Of a stretch of DNA of 64,000 bases, positions 47,860-64,000 are shown piece after piece. Position 1 is the first letter of the stretch, and the number at the start of each line of letters is the position of its first letter. Below the pieces are notes generated by a model. It searched no databases, was not told the origin of the DNA, and worked only from the letters and a program-made list of their open reading frames with translations. A program made the translations under genes and the position numbers. Location: contig SSNP01000121.1 of the NCBI GenBank assembly GCA_006937955.1, positions 730,722-794,721 on the forward strand, written 5' to 3'. Origin of the DNA: Pachypanchax playfairii (lineage: Eukaryota > Chordata > Actinopteri > Cyprinodontiformes > Aplocheilidae).

Positions 47860-48539
47860 TTAGAGCAATGTAGGGCATCTGCACGGCAGGTTAACGAGCA
47901 CCTTTTCATGTCATGATGAGTCATTAATGCTGGAGGCGGAGCCTGAGATCACAGTGAAAAGCCATTATAATGTCTATACATCTGCATATGTAAGTGTCTG
48001 CTTTTATCTGCCTCTTTGTTCCTTTTCTCTCCATCATTAAACTTTAAGTCAACAAACAATATTTAATAAAATCTAGTCTGCATCAACATCTCTTTGTTCA
48101 AACCCTCAGTTTGCATCACTGTTTTCTTTATTGAAAAACAGACAGAACTGAATACGTTGATAAACTCTCTGAAAATGTTTTAATCGAGTTTGAATCTCTA
48201 ACAGAGACACAGGCCGGACATGAAAACAAACTCCTACAACCACAATAATGACCATAATACTAAGCTACCATAATTTAAATGTATACTGAGATGCTCTCAT
48301 GCATTTCGTTTCTTATAATGAGTCTTTGTTTGTAAAAAGATTTTAAGGTCAGAGATGAACTTTTGGTGTAGCGCTACACATGGTGGCAGCTTCTTGGAGT
48401 AGCTCTGTGACATTACTAGCATTGTTTTGTTCCTTTTGAGTATTTCTTGCTAGTTCATTCTTCTGGAAATATTTTTTATTTTTAAATACTTTTTCATTCT
48501 GATTTGGGTGTTGTGCTGATTGTGGGATTTTTTTTGCTT

Positions 48540-49185
48540 GATTTATCACTTTTTTGCCACTTGTTATGATGTGTAACCATGGCAATGAGAGACTTGTTAA
48601 TGGGAAAGAGCAGTTAATGGACATTTCTAAGGCTCAAATAATCCTGAAATTGAAACTCCGGATCCCTGATGAGCTGAAAAGGAAAAGACATGAATGCAGG
48701 TCAGGAGAAAAGTGAAGAGAGAGAAAGTTTAAACCTTCACTTCCATCAGTCTTATTGACAAATGTGAGATCTCTTGCTAACAAAATGATGAACTTGAAAC
48801 TCCGTTGAAGTAATGCATCATCATGTGTTTTACTGAGACATGGCTAAAGGAGTATATCCTGGACTCCAGTGTGTCTCTGTCTGGCTTTCAAATAATATGA
48901 GAGGACAGAGAGGAACGGCAAAAGAAAAGGAGGGCTGGACTTCATTTCTGTACAACATCTTTGGAAATGAAATGAAAATCATGATGGAGAACCGTCATCA
49001 TCCTCTTCAGGACACAGTAACTCAACAACGGAGTGAGACTTCTTCAGATCCACTGAAGCACAGACCGCTACAGGAGTTACTTCCTGTCCACAGCTAGAAC
49101 CTTCTACAAGGACGTCCTGAAGAAGAACTGAGCCACAACAACACTTAATTTCCCTTCAGGGATGAATAAAGTATTTTTTCTGGAA
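48540..49185 (+). mobile_element. LINE-derived non-autonomous repeat, second copy
   Basis: The plus strand encodes a LINE endonuclease stretch (MCFTETWLKE, then SSVSLSGFQII and a stop) from about 48817. It is followed almost immediately by a 3' region ending TTTCCCTTCAGGGATGAATAAAG, a typical LINE tail. It lacks the reverse transcriptase. It aligns with the minus strand of 8823-10350 across the same junction. Confidence 0.72.
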
Positions 49186-49189
49186 GACA

Positions 49190-52100
49190 TATACAATTTC
49201 AATATGTTTCTGAATTTTCCTTAGAATATCATAAAAATTAGTTTTCAGTTCAGTTTGAACTGTGCTTTCATTGAAAGATTTGAATGATTTGATTAAAACT
49301 ACATAGAACTTAAATTTGGATATATGAGAGTGAATGTTTCAAGGTTTTCATTTAAAAACATCTGATTATTTAAACCTCAGCGCAAAAAAAAATGTTTTTC
49401 ATCAAAAATATTGTTTGAAATGAACCTGAATGAACTGAATTAGGCTGGTTTCCCTTTATTAAAGAGCCAACAGTAATAATGCAGTAAAATTATGTTGAAC
49501 ATTTAGTTTAGGGGTTAAATCTTTAAAAAACAGAGAACTTCATGCTACAAGTTTTGCTGCAAAAAATGGCAAAAACTGACATTAAAGGCTAAAATGCACA
49601 AAACAAATACATAATAATGAACTTCCTCAGTTTTATTATCCAAATGTATTTAATTTCTTAGTAAAATATAAGAAGTTTCAGCTCACTGATTAGTCGTCAT
49701 CTCTTTGGTTACAAGATAAAATATAAACTTGTTTTAATCCTTAAAGATTCTTCTAAACAATATGATCACATTCCAACACTTAACACAACTATTATCTCTC
49801 CTTTCTTTTTAATTTATCTGATTTTAGTCTCTAATAGTAGTAGAAATTTAAATCCCAGATCCTCATTCAAATGCAGCAACACATTAACAGAACTCAGGCT
49901 TTGGAACATCACACCAGCTGACTCTGATTAGAGTCTGTTTAGAAACAACATGCAGATGGTTCCACCTATTGAGATTTAAAGTTTGGAATTTGCTCAGAAA
50001 AAAATTCAAATTAGAATTTTAGATTAAATTAAAAAAAAGGAGTTTACTAAACTTACAAAGATTTTAACGTGTTGATATTAAAAGGATATTAAAGATTTTT
50101 CCCGACAATCTGAGTCAGTGCACGTTGAAATAATTACGTCATTATTTTTAATTTAACAGCAGAGATTTGCTTCTGACTGGTTTTAGGTCAAATGTTTGTG
50201 CTGATTTTAAAATATTTTTTTAAAGTTCAGTGAAATTTATTTCAAGTTTTTGGGGAAAAAGCTGAGAGAATCTCAAACACAGTCAGAAAGCTTTGAACTG
50301 TTGTGAAGTGGGATGTGATTGAAGCCTAAACGAGGCGTAAACAGCTGGAATGTGAATTCAGACATTTTTCAATCACAAAGAACTTTAGTTTTAAATTTAC
50401 TTCCACTTGAACTGACTTTTGTAACCAAATCTAAGTCAAATACACGTTACTGCTTTTACATTTCATGTGATCAGACTTCTCACCCCTCGACTGTTTCACC
50501 CAAACATGCAGCAGTTACATCATTTACTCCATTTCTGATAAAAAAAAAACTGTTTGATGTAATTTGATGTAAACTTTGTGATTTTTTACTCAAAAAGAAC
50601 AAATATAGCATCTATCCTGTAAAGTATTTCAGAGAGACAAATGCAGATAAAAAAAGGAATCAGTTCCCTCAGAAAGAGAAATCTGTACATTCACACGGCG
50701 TCTGGATGGTTTAGTGGTGACGGTATCAGCTGGGAGAAATGGATCAGTAAGGTTCTTCCACCATCATCATCCCACCGAGTCTGACAGCTGAGATAAAAAG
50801 ATATGAGAATCAGATACATACCCCCCCCCCACACACACACATTAAACACCATTAATATAAATTAACATAAATTCATAATTTAAAAAAAGCTACAGCCGTG
50901 ATGCAAGTTTTAAAACAAAAGTACAAAGAGAATCTAAAGGTATATCAGATACAGCATGATGTACCGATAGGGATCTCCTCTGGTTCTCTCTAGCGGGGCG
51001 ATAGTGGAAAATAAAATCATAAAATAAGGAACAGGACTGGCTCTTGTGTAGACTGCTGCCCCCTGCTGGGCAGATGACAGACCGTGCAGCTGAAGGATGA
51101 AGAAAAGGTGTCTGAACTCCTGTTTACATGGAGTTCATAGAGCAGTCCGAATCCTTAACTTAAAAAAATCAAGTAGAATATAAATTAAAATTAAATCTTG
51201 TCTTGATGAAACATTTACTTCCATTCATCTCAGAAGTTTTTGGACCCAAATGATAAATAACGTCTGACTTTAAAATGACTTATTTTATATAAAATAAATC
51301 AGAAAATTGTAACAAAGTGATCCACTCTGAGAGTTAATGAGTGATGAATCAGATTTTGGTTGGAATTTAGACGAGTTAGAACAAAATGCAAATATTATCT
51401 ATTTTTCACTTGTGCCACAAATAAAGTTCAAGCTAATGTTTCAATGTTTTAGGTTGAATTTATTTATTTGTTTAAATATTTGCAGAACATTACACATGAC
51501 AAGAAGCTCTGTTTTTTTTTTGAATGCTGCTGCTTCGGGGCTCCCAAATCAGGAATGGAAATTTCGATCTTCTGGGAAACAAAACACAAGAGCTTTTCCT
51601 GTAACGAGAGTCATCATCACGACACCAGAAGATTCCCACCAACATGGAATCCACACATCCATTTCATCTCACACGGATTCTTTCAGAACATGAGCAGACT
51701 GAATCATGACACAAATCTTTATTTTTCTAAAAAAAAAGCTGAATTTAAAGCAACATTTTGAAACATGAAGTTTTAATCTCTGAGTATTTCTTGACTCATT
51801 GGCAGCATATCCCAGCTGGTGGGGTCTGGACCATGAACCATCAACAAATCCGGGAGAATATTTGAGTTCATGAGTAAAAAAAATGTATTTGTTTCCAAGA
51901 AAAAATGCAACAGCTATTTTTTTTCTTGCACTTTTTAGTTAGTTCTGAAACATTTTCACTCAAATATGCTCATCAGATCAGAACAGCCAGTTGATTATTT
52001 GTAAAATGATCTCAGAGTTTCAGCTTGTAGCTAAAGCAGGAATCAGTTTTTTCTGTTATTTATGCCTTTTAAACTGTTTGAGTTGTTTGTGACCGTTCTG

Positions 52101-52311
52101 AGTAAAAACCACACTTGGATTTTTCGCTCATCATTGTCTGTGACGTTCCTCAGTTACGATCTTGTCTGAATAAATGTGTTTTTCTGAAACATCTTTTGAT
52201 TTATGAATTTATTTGTCAGACATGTTTCTGGACCTATCGAGTGTCTTCAGGCCTCCCGTTTGAGTCATTGTATTGATTGAAACCTGAAACACATTTGGAA
52301 AATAAATGTAC
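49190..52311. other. Intergenic, nothing recognised
   Basis: AT-rich. It contains a C10/(AC)n tract (50821-50840). At about 51030-51110 it resembles the 3' part of the foxh1-like gene (46850-46990), including an identical 15-mer. That could be a relic duplication or a shared repeat. Confidence 0.4.
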
Positions 52312-52315
52312 TTAA

Positions 52316-53174
52316 AGAGGCCCTTCCATTAAAAACGTTTTTTCTGAGGTTTCTGTTGAATATTTTAGCTCCACACAGAGCCGGTTCTGGGCATAGGCAG
52401 ACTAGGCAATTGCCTAGGGTGCCCTCTGCTGGAGGACAAACTGTTGGACAAACCATTCATCTCATGTAAAGAGCAAAATAAGTAATAATTAAATATCTAT
52501 ATCTGTCTATCATCTCTACTATTCATTTTAGTATGAATAAAACATTTTTGTAATGTAATCCACTTATTGAGTTACATTGTTTCTGTTCTGAGCAGTAGGA
52601 GGCGCCAAAATCCTTTTTCACCAACGGCACCATGCAGCTCAGGGCCGGCCCTGGTCCACAGGTGTTCTTACCTTCATAGTGGGTGTGAAAACAGGTCAAC
52701 AACTTCTCTTTTAGTTTTTATCTCTCAAACTATGTAGGTGGCAAAAAAACCCCGAGTTCTCCTGAGTTCAAACAGCCTGTAATTGTTTCGTCACAACTTC
52801 TTTGCTTGTTAGTATTCATCAGCTCCCGCAGTTGAAACCACGCCTAGCATGCTGCTGGCTAAAAGCTGTTAGCATAAGACGTAGCAAACAGGAATAGACT
52901 ACGTGTGCTGTTGTTGCCATGTGCAGCGGGGAAGGAAACAGGAAGCCGTGCTCTCATAGGCTAGTTTGTTAGCCAACCTGAGTCCAGCAAATTCGAATAA
53001 TGATTGAGTTGCAGCCCCGAAGCCTTACGAAACCACCTGAATTTTGACACAGAGAGATTGAAAGGTCTGTTAATCAGTGTTTCCTGACGTTTTTTAGATC
53101 TAAAATGTTTCATATTACAGATTAACACTTCAAAAATAACCACAAAGTCCTGAAATTTGTGTGAAATGGCCTCT
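52316..53174 (+). mobile_element. TTAA MITE, AGAGGCC family, copy D (with nested hAT MITE)
   Basis: The left TTAA is at 52312-52315 and the right end GGCCTCT is at 53168-53174, where the flanking TTAA has mutated. It has the same interior as copies A-C. It is interrupted at GCTCCACA by a 278-bp element (52376-52653). Confidence 0.82.
52376..52653. mobile_element. Nested hAT-like MITE
   Basis: The ends CAGAGCCGGTTCTG and CAGGGCCGGCCCTG (inverted) are flanked by near-identical 8-mers GCTCCACA and GGTCCACA. Removing the segment restores the copy-D interior. It carries a CTCF-like motif (52420-52432). Confidence 0.75.
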
Positions 53175-53179
53175 TCAGC

Positions 53180-54060
53180 AAATGTTTTTAAACAAACAAA
53201 ATCATAGAATTTGGCCCGGTTGAAGGAAATCGGAAACTCCCAAATGCTAAAGGCAGCAGGAAGAAATAACCCAAACTGACACACTAACAGCTAAACATGG
53301 CAGGATGAGTTCTGATGTGGATTTGATTTTTTAAAAATGAGGGTTTAAGTAAACATTATTTTAAAAAAATGTTTACACTGCCATACTGTTTCCATTACAT
53401 GGTTGTTTGCTACAGCAATTAGCAGCAGTGCTAGTCATCTGTAACACTCCTGGCTGAATGTGTGATTTTGACTTGAACAGTCGTGCAGAGCGCACTGACT
53501 ATATTTAGTAAACTAGACATGAGAGCATGTGATAGAAGTCAGAGTAGAAACAAAACAAGCGCCTCCTAGTGGCCGTTTTCTAAATGTTAGGCCCCACCTC
53601 TTCCATTAAAAATATATCGGACGTTTTGGACTATAAATTAAAATAACATCTCACATAATGAATATATCAAATTTATATATTTAAAACATGTATCTGTAAT
53701 TAGGTATTTGATGTATGATCATGTTTGATGAACACAAACTCAAGAGTCTTGTTCCAAAAATACATCAGCACCAGTAAGCAGGATGTTACAGCTTCACTTC
53801 AGAAAAGATGATGTGTCAATGTTTTTATAGTTCTTGGTAAGTAATGTTAAATACAAAAGTTTTTTCTGGTCTTATATTACTATAGAATAGTTTACTGCTT
53901 CCTGATCAGCACTTCCCAACATTCCCACAAACAACTTCAAAAAATGTGAAATATCATTTTAAAGTGTCTAATTTTTCTCTTTGACGGCAAAAAAAAAAAA
54001 AGCCGTTTTGGGTGAAAGCCGTGGACAAACCCTGAAGATAGGGACAGAAGACACGGGGCA
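53180..54060. other. Intergenic between repeats and the beta-catenin 3' end
   Basis: AT-rich. The CTCF-like CCACTAGGAGGC (minus strand, 53559-53572) is the only recognisable element. Confidence 0.4.
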
Positions 54061-55126
54061 AAGAGTGAATGAAATAAAATGCCTTTTTATTGGTTCAGCC
54101 GTGTTATAACCTCGTCTCCAAAACAAACACAGCAGGACTACAACTGTTTGTCAACCTAGCTACCCTTGATAGCACATAAAACTGGGTTTTATCAGACCAC
54201 CAACGATAGCGTTAGAATTTTCTCAGACATCCAATGATAGCATACAAAATAGTTAACCTACCAGTGATACTGTATATAAAACACTTGTCTCTAGATTTAT
54301 TCCCAACCCACCCTGAATTTTACCCCAATATCCCTCTTTAGAACATTTGACACTGACATATTTTATGCTTAAACAAGCACATATTAAGAGTGCATAATTC
54401 TCCATTTTTGAGATTATATAAAAAAAAACTACACAATGTTACACTTGAAGTCAGAGTACATTTCAACTGATTATTAGTGTTCTACACATTCGACTATAAC
54501 AAAAGGAACATTGTATAATATCACTATAACTTAACACTACGTGTAATATGTGTCCTTAAAAAAAGGAAAAAAAAAAGAATTACAAATGATTAGCATTGTA
54601 GAGAAAATGAAGATGGCTAGTGTGAAGGCAAGCTGGGTCAGTACCATAACAGATAATGAATAATACAAAAAGAAATAAGAATAAAAAAAGTAAAAATAGA
54701 AACCAAAAAGTGATAATACAGGAAAAGCTAAAACATGTGTTTCACACTTAAGATCAACCTCATGTGCACTCATCCAAACAGATAACCAGCTCCTAGATCT
54801 TAATTGTGTGATTTTTTTTTTCTTTTCATCTTTGATACTTGGAAATCCACCGTTTTCCTCCATGTTTCAACTTGCTTAAACAATCCTGTGGCAACCATCT
54901 TTATTTTCTTGTGTCAGGCACTTTCCAAGACCCATTTATTCCTCTCGTTACCTTCAACGCTTTACAGGGCAATCATAATGCTGCTTCAGACAAGACAAGA
55001 CAGCCACAATGCAGGTTTGATCAGAAAACAACTGTAAAAGACCACATGATGACATTTTATATTAAATGTGCTGTGATACACATTAAAGTAAAACCAATAG
55101 TAGTTTTGTGATCTGTCTTACCAATC
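54060..55126 (-). other. Probable 3' UTR of beta-catenin
   Basis: AT-rich sequence after the stop codon with minus-strand AATAAA candidates at 54900-54905, 54296-54301 and 54087-54092. The last would give a UTR of about 1 kb. The real end is not determined. Confidence 0.45.
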
Positions 55127-63690
<8,564 letters not shown>

Positions 63691-64000
63691 CTGCAATGGC
63701 AGACAAAATTCAAAGTTAAACCACTGTTTTAAAGAAACACAAATAAAATTCTCACCCACATCTGTCTGACTGAAATGTTAATTTAACATAAAAAGTTCTG
63801 GGTGTAAATGCAATGATGAGTTAAACGTGTCTATTTAGCATCAGCCTCGAGTTTTTCCAAAGTAAAAAAACTAAGAATCTTGACGGTTCAGAGACAGAAA
63901 ATAACATGATAAAACACACTAATAAAAACAGGATTTATCATAAAGTGGGTGAAAAGTCTTTGTGTCCTAAACCGAATCAATAGCTCCAAACTGATGTATC

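Noticed and set aside
63691..63706. ATG at 63706 as the beta-catenin start (MSAIAADLMEL)
   Set aside because: These bases are the tail of an intron ending CATTGCAG. Human CTNNB1 also has a splice junction right before DLMEL, with the ATG in a short upstream exon.
63750..63765. ATGTGG|GTGAG (minus strand) as the missing first coding exon of beta-catenin
   Set aside because: It ends in phase 0, while the next exon needs one leftover base, so the frames do not join. The exon probably lies beyond the window.

Overview
This is vertebrate, almost certainly teleost fish, genomic DNA. It is AT-rich, its coding exons are short with consensus GT/AG junctions, and fish-type transposons fill the space between them. 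Four protein-coding genes are visible: ccn4 (wisp1) on the plus strand, and ndrg1, a divergent foxh1-like forkhead gene and a beta-catenin gene on the minus strand. No tRNA, rRNA or CRISPR array was found.

Layout. 1-17.4 kb is intergenic and transposon-rich: an apparently intact Tc1 element (50-1651), LINE remnants, a hAT element inserted into a LINE-derived repeat, and many TTAA-flanked MITEs. 17.5-25.4 kb holds ccn4 in five exons, with a promoter carrying a full CRE and a TCF/LEF-type site. Its introns 2 and 3 are packed with MITEs and a decayed Tc1 copy. ccn4 and ndrg1 converge tail to tail, with opposed poly(A) signals 16 bases apart near 25.68 kb. ndrg1 runs from about 35.3 kb down to 26.8 kb and has two alternative coding first exons, one with its own TATA box. 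35.5-46.7 kb is intergenic, with SINE and LINE copies and one orphan exon-like ORF. The foxh1-like gene is at 46.8-47.8 kb. 48.5-54 kb is again repeats. From 55.1 kb to the right edge is a beta-catenin gene missing only its short first coding exon; one intron carries a complete pogo-type transposon with an intact transposase (60352-62131).

How the parts relate. ccn4 and ndrg1 lie in the same region in mammals (human 8q24), so that pair is conserved synteny; human CTNNB1 is on a different chromosome. Beta-catenin is the transcriptional effector of Wnt signalling, CCN4 is a secreted matricellular Wnt target, and FoxH1 is the nuclear partner of Smads in Nodal signalling. A Wnt effector, a Wnt target and a Nodal-type forkhead therefore lie within 46 kb. 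Whether this means anything is inference.

The clearest mobile-element pattern is a set of at least five MITE families that all begin TTAA-AG (the Kolobok/T2 type signature), some nested in each other, plus two DNA transposons whose transposases look functional. Exon boundaries were read by eye from splice signals, reading phase and protein similarity recalled from known families. No database search was run.
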